Source: Actinacidiphila acididurans
GTDB taxonomy: Bacteria; Actinomycetota; Actinomycetes; Streptomycetales; Streptomycetaceae
Length of the DNA: 64,000 nucleotides
Assembly (NCBI RefSeq): GCF_016918855.1
Contig: NZ_JADKYB010000027.1
Span: 62,001 to 126,000, forward strand
Direction: 5' to 3'
The translations under genes were made by a program, and so were the position numbers. This document shows, one piece after another, positions 16,840 to 25,623 of this stretch. The stretch's first letter is position 1. Every line of letters begins with the position of its first letter. Under the pieces are notes generated by a model. It was not told the DNA's origin and did no database searches. It was given only the letters and a program-made list of their open reading frames with translations.

Positions 16840-18800
16840 GCGACGCGATGCGCAAGGCGCCGACCCGGCGGGGGCCGGCGCCGATGGCCGGGCCCGCGCG
16901 GTTCATGAGCGGCGGGCCGATCGAGCGGTCGATGGACTTCAAGGGCTCGCTCAAGCGCCTGATCCGGCTGATGCGGCCGGACCGGTTCTTCCTGTACGGC
17001 GTGCTGGCGCTGGGCGTGGGCGGGGTGGCCCTGTCGGTGCTGGGCCCGAAGATCCTCGGCCACGCCACCGACCTGATCTTCGCCGGGGTGATCGGCAAGC
17101 AGCTCAAGGGCGACTCCAAGCAGAGCGCCCTGGACCACCTGCGCCAGCACGGCAAGGGCGGGGTCGCCGACATGCTCTCGGGCATCGACTTCACCCCGGG
17201 CAAGGGCATGGACTTCCACGCCATCGGCTCGGTGCTGCTGCTGGCGCTGGGCGTGTACGTGGCCGCCGCGCTGCTGGGCGTGCTCCAGATGCGCACCGCC
17301 ACCAAGGTGATCAACCGCGCGGTCTACCGGCTGCGCGCCGAGGTCGAGGAGAAGCTGTCCCGGCTGCCGCTGTCGTACTTCGACCAGCAGCCACGCGGCG
17401 AGGTGCTCAGCCGCGCCACCAACGACATCGACAACATCGGCCAGACCATGCAGCAGACCATGGGCCAGCTGATCACCTCGGTGCTGAGCGTCGTCGGCGT
17501 GCTGGCCATGATGTTCTGGATCTCCTGGCTGCTGGCCCTGGTGGCGCTGGTGACCGTGCCGGTGACGCTGCTGGTCGCGACCCGGGTCGGCAAGCGGGCC
17601 CAGCCGCAGTTCGTGCAGCAGTGGAAGACCACCGGCACGCTCAACGCGCACATCGAGGAGATGTACACCGGCCACTCCCTGGTGAAGGTCTTCGGCCGCG
17701 CCAAGGAGTCGGAGGAGATCTTCGACCAGCAGAACGAGGCGCTGTTCCGGTCCGGCTTCCGCGCCCAGTTCATCTCCGGCACCATCCAGCCGCTGATGAT
17801 GTTCATCGGCAACCTCAACTACGTCGCGGTCGCCGTGGTCGGCGGGCTGCGGGTCGCCTCGGGCTCGCTGTCCATCGGCGACGTCCAGGCGTTCATCCAG
17901 TACTCCCGGCAGTTCAGCCAGCCGCTGACGCAGGTGGCGAGCATGGCCAACCTGATCCAGTCCGGGGTGGCCTCGGCCGAGCGGGTCTTCGAGCTGCTCG
18001 ACGCCGAGGAGCAGTCCGCCGAACCGGCCGCCCCGGCCCGCCCGGCCGAGATCACCGGCAAGGTGGCGCTGGAGAACGTCTCCTTCCGCTACGACCCGGA
18101 CAAGCCGCTGATCGAGGACCTGTCGCTGAAGGTCGAGCCGGGCCACACCGTGGCGATCGTCGGCCCGACCGGCGCCGGCAAGACCACCCTGGTGAACCTG
18201 CTCATGCGGTTCTACGAGGTCTCCGGCGGCCGGATCACGCTGGACGGCACGGACATCTCCGAGATGTCCCGGGAGGAGCTGCGGGCCGGCATCGGCATGG
18301 TGCTCCAGGACACCTGGCTGTTCGGCGGCACCATCGCGGACAACATCGGTTACGGCTCCGAGGGCGCCACCCGTGAGCAGATCGAGGCGGCGGCCCGGGA
18401 CGCGCACGCCGACCGCTTCATCCGTACCCTGCCGGACGGCTACGACACGGTGATCGACGACGAGGGCACCGGGGTCAGCGCGGGCGAGAAGCAGCTCGTC
18501 ACCATCGCCCGGGCGTTCCTGTCCGACCCGGTGATCCTGGTGCTGGACGAGGCGACCAGCTCGGTGGACACCCGTACCGAGGTGCTGATCCAGCGGGCGA
18601 TGGCCCGGCTCAGCCACGGCCGGACCAGCTTCGTCATCGCGCACCGGCTGTCCACCATCCGCGACGCCGACGTGATCCTGGTGATGGAGTCCGGGTCGAT
18701 CGTGGAGCAGGGCACGCACGACGAGCTGCTGGCGGCCGGCGGGGCGTACGCGCGGCTGTACGCGGCGCAGTTCGCGCAGGCGGTGGCGGAGGTGGACTGA
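16836..18800 (+). CDS. ABC exporter subunit (fused TMD-NBD), catalytic partner
   Basis: The 654-residue protein starts at GTG 16836, overlapping the stop of the first subunit. An N-terminal polar leader of about 45 residues precedes the six-helix domain, and a loop containing KQLKGDSKQSALDHL extends the first periplasmic segment, as seen in the larger partner of such pairs. The nucleotide-binding domain has Walker A GPTGAGKTT, Walker B LVLDEATSSVD with the catalytic Glu, and a non-canonical signature VSAGEKQ. The Asp Walker B of the first subunit and this VSAGE signature fall in the same composite site, leaving one consensus and one degenerate ATP site per dimer. Confidence 0.93.
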   Translation: MSDAMRKAPTRRGPAPMAGPARFMSGGPIERSMDFKGSLKRLIRLMRPDRFFLYGVLALGVGGVALSVLGPKILGHATDLIFAGVIGKQLKGDSKQSALDHLRQHGKGGVADMLSGIDFTPGKGMDFHAIGSVLLLALGVYVAAALLGVLQMRTATKVINRAVYRLRAEVEEKLSRLPLSYFDQQPRGEVLSRATNDIDNIGQTMQQTMGQLITSVLSVVGVLAMMFWISWLLALVALVTVPVTLLVATRVGKRAQPQFVQQWKTTGTLNAHIEEMYTGHSLVKVFGRAKESEEIFDQQNEALFRSGFRAQFISGTIQPLMMFIGNLNYVAVAVVGGLRVASGSLSIGDVQAFIQYSRQFSQPLTQVASMANLIQSGVASAERVFELLDAEEQSAEPAAPARPAEITGKVALENVSFRYDPDKPLIEDLSLKVEPGHTVAIVGPTGAGKTTLVNLLMRFYEVSGGRITLDGTDISEMSREELRAGIGMVLQDTWLFGGTIADNIGYGSEGATREQIEAAARDAHADRFIRTLPDGYDTVIDDEGTGVSAGEKQLVTIARAFLSDPVILVLDEATSSVDTRTEVLIQRAMARLSHGRTSFVIAHRLSTIRDADVILVMESGSIVEQGTHDELLAAGGAYARLYAAQFAQAVAEVD

Positions 18801-18840
18801 GGGCGCCCCGGACCGGCAGCCGGGCCGGCCCGGGGCACGA

Positions 18841-18940
18841 TTCCGGACCGGTCCTGGGGCTGGTTCCGGACGGGTCCTGGAGCCGGTTCCGGGCCGGCCC
18901 CGAAGGCGGTCCCGAAGGCGGTCCCGGACCGGTCCGGAAC
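18841..18940. repeat. Short tandem repeats rich in GGACCGGTCC palindromes
   Basis: Two 23-bp units at 18841-18863 and 18864-18886 start TTCCGGAC and differ at four positions, and a partial third follows. Next come two exact copies of CCCGAAGGCGGT (18899-18910 and 18911-18922) and the 14-bp palindrome CCGGACCGGTCCGG (18924-18937). It follows the exporter stop by 40 bp and could fold into stacked hairpins that end that transcript. Confidence 0.6.
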
Positions 18941-19009
18941 CCGGCCCCGACCACCTCTGGCCTGGTGAAAAACCCGGCATTGTTCAGGCAATGTCCTGGC
19001 CGCGAGGGG

Positions 19010-19037
19010 TTGCGGGGACACAGCGCATTGATAGCCT
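19010..19037 (+). promoter_or_regulatory. Candidate sigma-70-type promoter
   Basis: TTGCGG (19010-19015) and TAGCCT (19032-19037) are separated by 16 bp, 70 bp before the start of the DUF2156 gene. The hexamers are moderate matches to the HrdB-type consensus. Confidence 0.4.
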
Positions 19038-19107
19038 GTGCCCTCGTTCCCGTTCGGCGGCAGGAGCCGGGGAACGATCAGGGCTTTCGCCCGGGAGGCT
19101 GAGACAC

Positions 19108-20919
19108 ATGAGCAGTGCCGTCACCGCGTCCCCGCGTGCCCGCGACGCGGCCGACGCCCGTTCGCGGGCCGGCGCCCCGGGCAAGGGCGGCCCCGACCAG
19201 CGCTGTGTGCGCGGCGGCGGCAAGCTGGCCCAGCGCAGCGCCCTGGTGCCCATCTGGTACCTGCGGCTGATCGGCCTGCTCAACCTGGTCGGCGGCGTGT
19301 CGCTGACCGCCCGCCAGGAGGTCTACGACCACAACACCGGCAACCTCTTCACGCCGTTCATGCTCTTCGCGGGCTACGGTTCGGCGGCCGTCGCGGTGTT
19401 CATGGCCATGATGCTGGCCCGGCACAAGCGGATGGCCTGGTGGGTCTTCATGGTGCTGTGCGGCGGCTACACGGCCCTGTCGCTGTCCTGGCTGTTCGTG
19501 GCCGACCTGCGCCGCCACCCGTTCAACTGGGTCTCCACCGGCATCACGCTGGCCGTCTTCGTCTTCGCGCTGCTCGGCCGCCGGGAGTTCTACGGCAAGG
19601 GCGACCGTACGAATCCGCAGCTCGCGCTGGCCGTGCTCGGCGCTGGCGCGCTGCTGTCGGTGCTGATCGGCACCACCCTGGTGACCGCGGTCGGCCCGGA
19701 CAAGGCCAGCGTCGGCGACCGGGTCTGGTACGTGGCGCTGCGCCTGGGCACCCTCAGCCGCGACGACGACCTGGCACCGAACCTGCACGTGAACCCGTGG
19801 GTGAGCACCGCGATCAACCTGGCCGGCCTGGTGCTGATCCTGGCCGTGCTCTACGCGCTGTTCCGCTCGCCGCGCGGCCGGGACCTGCAGACCAGGGACG
19901 ACGAGGACATGCTGCGGGCGCTGCTGGACAAGCACGGCGCCCGGGACTCGCTCGGCTACTTCGCGCTGCGCCGCGACAAGTCGGTGATCTTCTCCCCCAG
20001 CGGCAAGGCGGCCATCGCCTACCGCGTGGTCGGCGGAGTGGCGCTGGCCTCCGGCGACCCGATCGGGGACGTGGAGGCGTGGCCCGGGGCGATCGACGAG
20101 TGGCTGGTGGAGGCGCGCGACCATGCCTGGATCCCGGCGGTGATGGGTGCCAGCGAGGAGGGCGGCACGGTCTACGCCCGGCACGGCCTGGACGCGCTGG
20201 AGCTGGGCGACGAGGCGATCGTGGAGACCGACGAGTTCTCCCTGGACGGGCGCGCGATGCGCGGGGTGCGGCAGGCGTACAACCGGGTGCGCCGGGCCGG
20301 CTACACCACCCGGATCCGCCGCCACCGCGACATCCCGGCCGACGAGATGGCCGCGCTGCTCGAGGCGGCCGACCGCTGGCGCGACGGGCAGACCGAACGC
20401 GGCTTCTCCATGGCGCTGGGCCGGCTCGGCGACCCGGCGGACGGCGCGTGCATGATGATCGAGTGCCACGACGGCGACGGGGAGCTGCGGGCGCTGCTCA
20501 GCTTCGTGCCGTGGGGGCCCAAGGGCCTGTCGCTGGACCTGATGCGGCGGGACCGGGACAGCGAGAACGGCCTGATGGAGTTCATGGTCCTGGACCTGAT
20601 CGAGCGCTCCCGCGAGGTGGGGGTGGAGCGGCTGTCGCTGAACTTCGCGATGTTCCGCTCGGTGTTCGAGGGCGGGGCGCGGCTGGGCGCCGGTCCGGTG
20701 CTGCGGATGTGGCGCTCGGCGCTGATGTTCTTCTCCCGCTGGTGGCAGCTGGAGTCGCTGTACCGGGCGAACGCGAAGTACCGGCCGATCTGGGAGCCGC
20801 GGTTCCTGCTGTTCGCCAAGAGCGCGCATCTGCCGCGGATCGGCCTGGCCAGCGCGCGGGCGGAGGGGTTCATCGTGGCGCCGCGCCCGCTGGCCCGGTT
20901 GCGCAGGGACGCGTCCTGA
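19108..20919 (+). CDS. MprF-like phosphatidylglycerol lysyltransferase domain (DUF2156) membrane protein
   Basis: The 603-residue protein has an N-terminal cytosolic leader and about six transmembrane helices (residues 50-265). A soluble C-terminal half (about 270-600) with the tandem GNAT fold of DUF2156 follows. Recognisable features are SLGYFALRRDKSVIFSPSGK, VVGGVALASGDPIG, RAMRGVRQAYNRVRRAGY and the closing WWQLESLYRANAKYRPIWEP, which are conserved in aminoacyl-phosphatidylglycerol synthases. In MprF and LysX-type proteins this domain transfers an amino acid from tRNA to a lipid, lowering membrane charge and giving peptide resistance. Only one catalytic domain is present and no lysyl-tRNA synthetase is attached. 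ATG 19108 follows GGGAGG. Confidence 0.85.
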   Translation: MSSAVTASPRARDAADARSRAGAPGKGGPDQRCVRGGGKLAQRSALVPIWYLRLIGLLNLVGGVSLTARQEVYDHNTGNLFTPFMLFAGYGSAAVAVFMAMMLARHKRMAWWVFMVLCGGYTALSLSWLFVADLRRHPFNWVSTGITLAVFVFALLGRREFYGKGDRTNPQLALAVLGAGALLSVLIGTTLVTAVGPDKASVGDRVWYVALRLGTLSRDDDLAPNLHVNPWVSTAINLAGLVLILAVLYALFRSPRGRDLQTRDDEDMLRALLDKHGARDSLGYFALRRDKSVIFSPSGKAAIAYRVVGGVALASGDPIGDVEAWPGAIDEWLVEARDHAWIPAVMGASEEGGTVYARHGLDALELGDEAIVETDEFSLDGRAMRGVRQAYNRVRRAGYTTRIRRHRDIPADEMAALLEAADRWRDGQTERGFSMALGRLGDPADGACMMIECHDGDGELRALLSFVPWGPKGLSLDLMRRDRDSENGLMEFMVLDLIERSREVGVERLSLNFAMFRSVFEGGARLGAGPVLRMWRSALMFFSRWWQLESLYRANAKYRPIWEPRFLLFAKSAHLPRIGLASARAEGFIVAPRPLARLRRDAS

Positions 20920-21044
20920 GGGTCCGCAGGGTCCGGGTCCGCGGGCCCGAGTCAGCATTTTGATCAAACGTGACGAATTCCGGCAGTCTTTGAGCGGTTA
21001 GAGCCGGATGCGAGCGGCAACCCTCCCCCACGGAGGTGGTGGCC

Positions 21045-21995
21045 ATGCACAGGCGGCGTACGGCGGGGGTGGTCGCGGCGGGGGCACTGGTCCTGGCGCT
21101 GACCTCGGCGGGCTGCACCATCAGCGCGTCCGGCCCGCCCGCCCGGGGCGCGACGGCGAGCGCGCCCGGCGCCACCCCCTCGGGCCCCTCGGTGCTCACG
21201 GGCGAGCCGGGGGCCGCCGGCAAGGTGCTGGCCGTGAAGATCGACAACGTGGGCGCGGCCCGCCCGCAGACCGGCCTGAACAGCGCCGACATCGTCTACG
21301 GCATCGAGGTCGAGGGCGGCCTGTCCCGGCTGATGGCCGTCTTCGACACCGCCCACCTGCCGCCCGTGGTGGGCCCGGTACGCAGCGCCCGCGAGACCGA
21401 CCTCCAGCTCCTGGGCCAGTACGACCACCCGGTGCTCGCCTTCTCCGGCGCGCAGAGCCACCTGCTGCCCGTACTCAAGGCGGCCACGAACATCGTGCCC
21501 GTCACCGGCACCGGCGCGTTCTTCCGTTCCTCCGGCAAGCCGGCCCCGCACAACGAGTACCTGCACACGGCCGGCGTGGCCGACAAGGCGGGCGTCGCCA
21601 AGGACATCGGCCTGCGCTTCTCCGCCGCCCTCCCGCCCGGCGGCACCACCGGCACCGGCACATCGGTGTCCATGCCCTCGGCCCGCTTCACCTTCACCTG
21701 GTCCGGCGGCCACTACCGGATCGCCATGGACGGCTCCCCCACCCCCTGGACCGCCGACAACGTGATCGTCCAGCACGTCACCGTCAAGGAATCCCGCTTC
21801 CACAGCCGCACCGGCTTCGTCCCCTTCTCCCAGACGGTCGGCACCGGCACCGCCCAGATCCTCCGCGACGACCACTCCTACGCCTCCCACTGGTCCCGCC
21901 CGTCCGACACCTCGCCCACCACCTTCACCACCCCCACCGGCACCCCCGTCCCCCTCCACCCGGGCCGCACCTGGATCGTGCTGGCGCCTCAGTGA
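21045..21995 (+). CDS. DUF3048 domain lipoprotein (YerB-like)
   Basis: ATG 21045 has GGAGG 8 bp upstream (21032-21036), so it is preferred over the in-frame GTG at 21036. The 316-residue protein begins MHRRR, a hydrophobic core and the lipobox TSAGC near residue 22-26. A short Ala/Pro/Ser linker follows. The main body has the DUF3048 landmarks VKIDN...ARPQTGLNSADIVYG, EGGLSRLMAVF, GPVRSARETDLQLL, TGFVPFSQTVGTG and a closing WIVLAP. The family (YerB in Bacillus) is extracytoplasmic and of unknown function, with a beta-rich fold. Transcription converges with the sigma-factor gene across 45 bp. Confidence 0.88.
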   Translation: MHRRRTAGVVAAGALVLALTSAGCTISASGPPARGATASAPGATPSGPSVLTGEPGAAGKVLAVKIDNVGAARPQTGLNSADIVYGIEVEGGLSRLMAVFDTAHLPPVVGPVRSARETDLQLLGQYDHPVLAFSGAQSHLLPVLKAATNIVPVTGTGAFFRSSGKPAPHNEYLHTAGVADKAGVAKDIGLRFSAALPPGGTTGTGTSVSMPSARFTFTWSGGHYRIAMDGSPTPWTADNVIVQHVTVKESRFHSRTGFVPFSQTVGTGTAQILRDDHSYASHWSRPSDTSPTTFTTPTGTPVPLHPGRTWIVLAPQ

Positions 21996-22040
21996 CGGGC
22001 CCCGCGGCGTACAGCGACGGTCGCGGTGACGGCGGCGCGG

Positions 22041-23255
22041 TCAGTCGAGGTAGCCGCGGAGTTGGTCGGCGAAGGCGTGGTCGCGGAGTTTGTTGAGGGT
22101 TTTGGACTCGATCTGGCGGATGCGTTCGCGGGTGACGCCGAAGATGCGGCCGATCTCCTCCAGGGTGCGGGGGCGGCCGTCGTCGAGGCCGTAGCGCAGC
22201 TGGACGACTTTGCGTTCGCGTTCGCCCAGGGTGGACAGGACCGCGTCGAGGTGCTGGCGGAGCAGGAGGAAGGCTGCGGACTCGACCGGGGAGGCGGCGT
22301 CACCGTCCTCGATGAGGTCGCCGAGGGCCACGTCCTCCTCCTCGCCGACGGGGGCGTGCAGCGAGACGGGTTCCTGGGCCAGCCGGAGGACTTCGGTGAC
22401 GCGTTCGGGGGGCAGTTCGAGGGCGGCCGCGACCTCTTCGGTGGACGGTTCGTAGCCGCGTTCCTGGAGCAGACGGCGCTGGGCCCGTACCACCCGGTTG
22501 ATCAGCTCAACGACGTGCACCGGGACCCGTATCGTGCGGGCCTGGTCGGCAAGAGCGCGGGACATGGCCTGGCGGATCCACCAGGTTGCGTAGGTGGAGA
22601 ACTTGTAGCCGCGGGCGTAGTCGAACTTCTCGACCGCGCGGATCAGGCCGAGGTTGCCCTCCTGGACCAGGTCGAGCATGGTGAGGCCACGGCCGACGTA
22701 ACGTTTCGCCACCGAGACCACCAGGCGCAGGTTGGCCTCGATCAGCCGCCGTTTGGCCATCCGGCCGAGCACCACGAGCGTGTCGAGGTCCGAGGCCAGG
22801 TCGGAGTCCGGGTCGGGGAAGGCGGTCAGCTTCTCCTCGGCGAACAGCCCGGCCTCCACCTTGCGGGCCAGGTCCACCTCTTCCGCCGCGGTCAGCAGCG
22901 GGATCCTGCCGATCTCCCGCAGGTACTGGCGGAACAGGTCGGCCGACGGCCCCACCGCCTCCTCGCGCAGCGGCCGCCGCGGCCCGGCCCGGCCAGGAAG
23001 CGCGACCGCCGGCACCACCGGCTCGCCCTGTTCCGGGAACTGCGCGGCGAGGTCCGCGAGGAGATCCCCGGCGAGTCCGCCGGTCTCGTCCGCGGGCCTG
23101 TCCACCGGCTCCACCTCCACGACCGGGTCCGGCGCCGGTACGTCCCCGGGCCGGGCCGCCTCGTCGCGGTCGCCGGGTTCGGCGCGCTGCTCGGGCACCC
23201 GCTTCGGGGCGGGGGCGGCCTGGAGATCCTGGATGTCCTGGAGTTGGGTCTGCAC
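22041..23255 (-). CDS. hrdA: RpoD/HrdA-like sigma-70 family factor
   Basis: GTG at 23255 is chosen because GGAGG lies 8 bp upstream; the frame is open further back but without a ribosome site. The 404-residue product has a Pro/Glu/Ala-rich N-terminus of about 100 residues in place of a full region 1.1. Region 1.2 (PSADLFRQYLREIGRIPLL), region 2 (DLVQEGNLGLIRAVEKFDY...YATWWIRQ), region 3 and region 4 (TLEEIGRIFGVTRERIRQIE) follow, all of principal-sigma quality. It is shorter than HrdB. As I recall, hrdA lies next to dnaG in Streptomyces coelicolor, so I use that symbol tentatively. It should recognise -35/-10 promoters much like HrdB. Confidence 0.9.
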   Translation of the reverse strand: MQTQLQDIQDLQAAPAPKRVPEQRAEPGDRDEAARPGDVPAPDPVVEVEPVDRPADETGGLAGDLLADLAAQFPEQGEPVVPAVALPGRAGPRRPLREEAVGPSADLFRQYLREIGRIPLLTAAEEVDLARKVEAGLFAEEKLTAFPDPDSDLASDLDTLVVLGRMAKRRLIEANLRLVVSVAKRYVGRGLTMLDLVQEGNLGLIRAVEKFDYARGYKFSTYATWWIRQAMSRALADQARTIRVPVHVVELINRVVRAQRRLLQERGYEPSTEEVAAALELPPERVTEVLRLAQEPVSLHAPVGEEEDVALGDLIEDGDAASPVESAAFLLLRQHLDAVLSTLGERERKVVQLRYGLDDGRPRTLEEIGRIFGVTRERIRQIESKTLNKLRDHAFADQLRGYLD

Positions 23256-23513
23256 GGAAGCGACCTCCGCAGTGAGCGCGACGTTGGGCTCGAAGAGGGC
23301 TCGCGGGGCCCGGGCCGTCACCCAGTGTCGCTCACCGCGCACCCTGGTTACGAGGGTCGTGCACCCGATTTTTCGGATTTCCGTGACGCTTCGCATCCGC
23401 CCCGCTACCCGGGGGCCGGGGCGCCGAGCGGGCTCCCGAACCGCCGTTGCCAGGCGTTTCGTACGCCGGAGCCGGCCGTCGTCGCAGCGGGGCCCGGCCG
23501 TTCGAAGCCGGCG

Positions 23514-25427
23514 TCAGAGCGCAGCCGCGCCCTGGCCGCGCAGCCGGTTGCCGTACTGCTGAAGGGCCCACAGCTCGGACTGGACGGCGGTCATCTCCGG
23601 CCCGCCGGCCAGGACGTTCTGGGCGGACAGCCGCAGGCCCATGGCGTGCACCTCGGCGATCCGCCGGTCCACGGCGTACAGCCGGACCCGGACCAGCACC
23701 TCGCCGGCGTAGATCTCCGGGAGCTTGTGCATCACCGGTTCCACCGCCAGCTCGGTGATCATCATGCGGACGCCGTCGTCGGGCGCGGCCTCGCGGACCC
23801 GCAGCAGGTAGTCCCCGTCGGCCTGTTCCACCCCGCCGGCCTCCGCGATGGCGCGGCGCACCGCCACGTACGGAGGGCCGGTGAACTCGTCCTCGCCATA
23901 GGCGTCGAAGGCCGGGGAGACCAGGGCGGGGTGCTGGAGCGCCATCTTGAGCAGTTCGCGCTCGGCGCGGTGGGCGGGGCTGCGCAGGTCCAGGCGCGGG
24001 CCGCGGGGGACGGCTGGACCGGCCTGGGCGGCGGCCGGCGAGCCGTACGCGGGCAGCGGCGGGCGGACCTGCGGCGCGGAGCCGGCCGCCCTGGCCCGGG
24101 ACAGCGCCCGTACCCGGCGGATCATCGACTGCTCCTCGGCCTGGGTGTTGATGCCGGCCATGCCGACCAGCCGGATCGCGTAACGGTCGCGCAGCGCCTG
24201 GTTCTTGATCGCGGCGACCACCGGTACGGCCGCGTCGACGGCGGCGACGCGGCCCTCGTCGGTGTCCAGGTTGTAGCGCGAGACGATCGAGCGCAGCGCG
24301 AAGGCGAACAGCGGGGTACGCCCGTCGATCAACCGCTGCACGGCCGCGTCGCCCTCGGCCAGCCGCAGTTCGCACGGGTCCATGCCGCCGGGGGTGATCG
24401 CGATCGAGGTCTCGGCGGCGAACTTCTGGTCGTCCTCGAAGGCGCGCAGCGCGGCCTTCTGCCCGGCCTCGTCGCCGTCGAAGGTGAAGACGACCTCGGC
24501 GGTGGAGTTGTCCATCAGCAGCCGGCGCAGGATCTTGATGTGCTCGCCGCCGAAGGACGTACCGCAGGTGGCGATCGCGGTGGTCACCCCGGCCAGGTGA
24601 CAGGCCATCACGTCGGTGTAGCCCTCGACCACCACCGCCCGCCCGGTACGGGCGATCTCCTTCTTGGCCAGGTCGATGCCGTACAGCACCTGGGACTTCT
24701 TGTACAGCGGCGTCTCGGGGGTGTTGAGGTACTTCGGCCCCTGGTCGTCCGCGCGCAGCTTGCGGGCGCCGAAGCCGATCACCTCGCCGGTGATGTCCCG
24801 GATGGGCCAGATCAGCCGGCCGCGGAAGCGGTCGATGGCCCCGCCGCGGCGGTTCTCGGAGGCCAGCCCGGACAGGATCAGCTCCTTGTCGGTGAAGCCC
24901 CTGCCGCGCAGGAACCGCACCAGGTGGTCCCAGCCGGCCGGGGCGTACCCCACCCCGAAGTGCTCGGCCGCCGCCTGGTCGAAGCCCCGCCCGGCCAGGA
25001 ACGCCCGGGCGATCTCGGCCTCCTCGCCGCCCAGTTGCTCCACGTAGAACTGCGCGGCCACCCGGTGCGCCTCGACCAGCCGGATCCGCTCCCCCTGCTG
25101 CCGCCCGGGGATGTGGCTGCCTTCCTCGTACCGCAGCGTGACCCCGGCCTGCCCCGCCAGCCGCTCCACGGCCTCGGTGAACGACAGGTGATCCACCTTC
25201 ATCACGAAGGTGAGCGTGTCCCCGCCCTCGCCGCAGCCGAAGCAGTGGTAGAGCCCCTTGGAGGGGCTGACCTGGAAGGAGGGGGACTTCTCGTCGTGGA
25301 AGGGGCACAGGCCCTTGAGGTTGCCGCCGCCGGCCGGTTTGAGCTGGAGGTATTCGGAGACCACGGCATCGATCGGGATGGCGTCCCGTACCGCCTTCAC
25401 GTCCTCGTCCCTGATCCTGCCGGCCAC
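23514..25427 (-). CDS. dnaG: DNA primase
   Basis: The 637-residue protein has the three primase parts. The N-terminal zinc domain has C41, H44, C62 and C65 (CPFHDEKSPSF...YHCFGCGEGGD). The RNA polymerase core (about 110-370) includes the TOPRIM motif VVVEGYTD (E268) and FDGDE (316-320). A C-terminal helicase-interacting domain occupies about 465-637. It makes RNA primers for lagging-strand synthesis with DnaB. Length and motif order are normal. The sigma gene lies 258 bp downstream on the same strand, echoing the rpoD-dnaG linkage of other bacteria. Confidence 0.97.
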   Translation of the reverse strand: MAGRIRDEDVKAVRDAIPIDAVVSEYLQLKPAGGGNLKGLCPFHDEKSPSFQVSPSKGLYHCFGCGEGGDTLTFVMKVDHLSFTEAVERLAGQAGVTLRYEEGSHIPGRQQGERIRLVEAHRVAAQFYVEQLGGEEAEIARAFLAGRGFDQAAAEHFGVGYAPAGWDHLVRFLRGRGFTDKELILSGLASENRRGGAIDRFRGRLIWPIRDITGEVIGFGARKLRADDQGPKYLNTPETPLYKKSQVLYGIDLAKKEIARTGRAVVVEGYTDVMACHLAGVTTAIATCGTSFGGEHIKILRRLLMDNSTAEVVFTFDGDEAGQKAALRAFEDDQKFAAETSIAITPGGMDPCELRLAEGDAAVQRLIDGRTPLFAFALRSIVSRYNLDTDEGRVAAVDAAVPVVAAIKNQALRDRYAIRLVGMAGINTQAEEQSMIRRVRALSRARAAGSAPQVRPPLPAYGSPAAAQAGPAVPRGPRLDLRSPAHRAERELLKMALQHPALVSPAFDAYGEDEFTGPPYVAVRRAIAEAGGVEQADGDYLLRVREAAPDDGVRMMITELAVEPVMHKLPEIYAGEVLVRVRLYAVDRRIAEVHAMGLRLSAQNVLAGGPEMTAVQSELWALQQYGNRLRGQGAAAL

Positions 25428-25546
25428 GGGGGAAGTCTACGGCGCGGGTGGGAGGGGGTCGGCCCGCACGAGGGCCCGGCCCATCGCGTGCGGGTGCCAG
25501 GGCCCGGCCCGCGTGAATGCCAGGGGTCCGGCCCGCGCACGCCGCA

Positions 25547-25605
25547 TTGACCAGGGCATGATCAGGTGGTTAGCGTAGCCGTATTCGTTAGGAAGGTTTC
25601 CTAAC
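25547..25605 (+). promoter_or_regulatory. GH9 promoter with a perfect 19-bp palindromic operator
   Basis: TTGACC (25547-25552) and TAGCGT (25571-25576) form a promoter with an 18-bp spacer. Right after it, GTTAGGAA (25587-25594), spacer GGT and TTCCTAAC (25598-25605) form a perfect inverted repeat covering the expected +5 to +25 region. A repressor bound there would block early elongation. The site ends 18 bp before the GH9 ATG, and AGGAGAGA lies between them. Confidence 0.75.
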
Positions 25606-25623
25606 TCAGGAGAGAGGTCGCGC

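Larger units (their letters stand above)
18801..19107. other. 307-bp intergenic region with GC-rich repeats and a promoter
   Basis: It contains the degenerate repeats at 18841-18940 and the promoter candidate at 19010-19037. No gene is seen. Confidence 0.5.

Noticed and set aside
22026..25550. A 1174-residue open frame on the plus strand across the sigma and dnaG genes
   Set aside because: It is the complement-strand shadow of two clear genes, kept open by high third-position GC. Its protein is Val/Gly/Arg/His-rich without conserved motifs.
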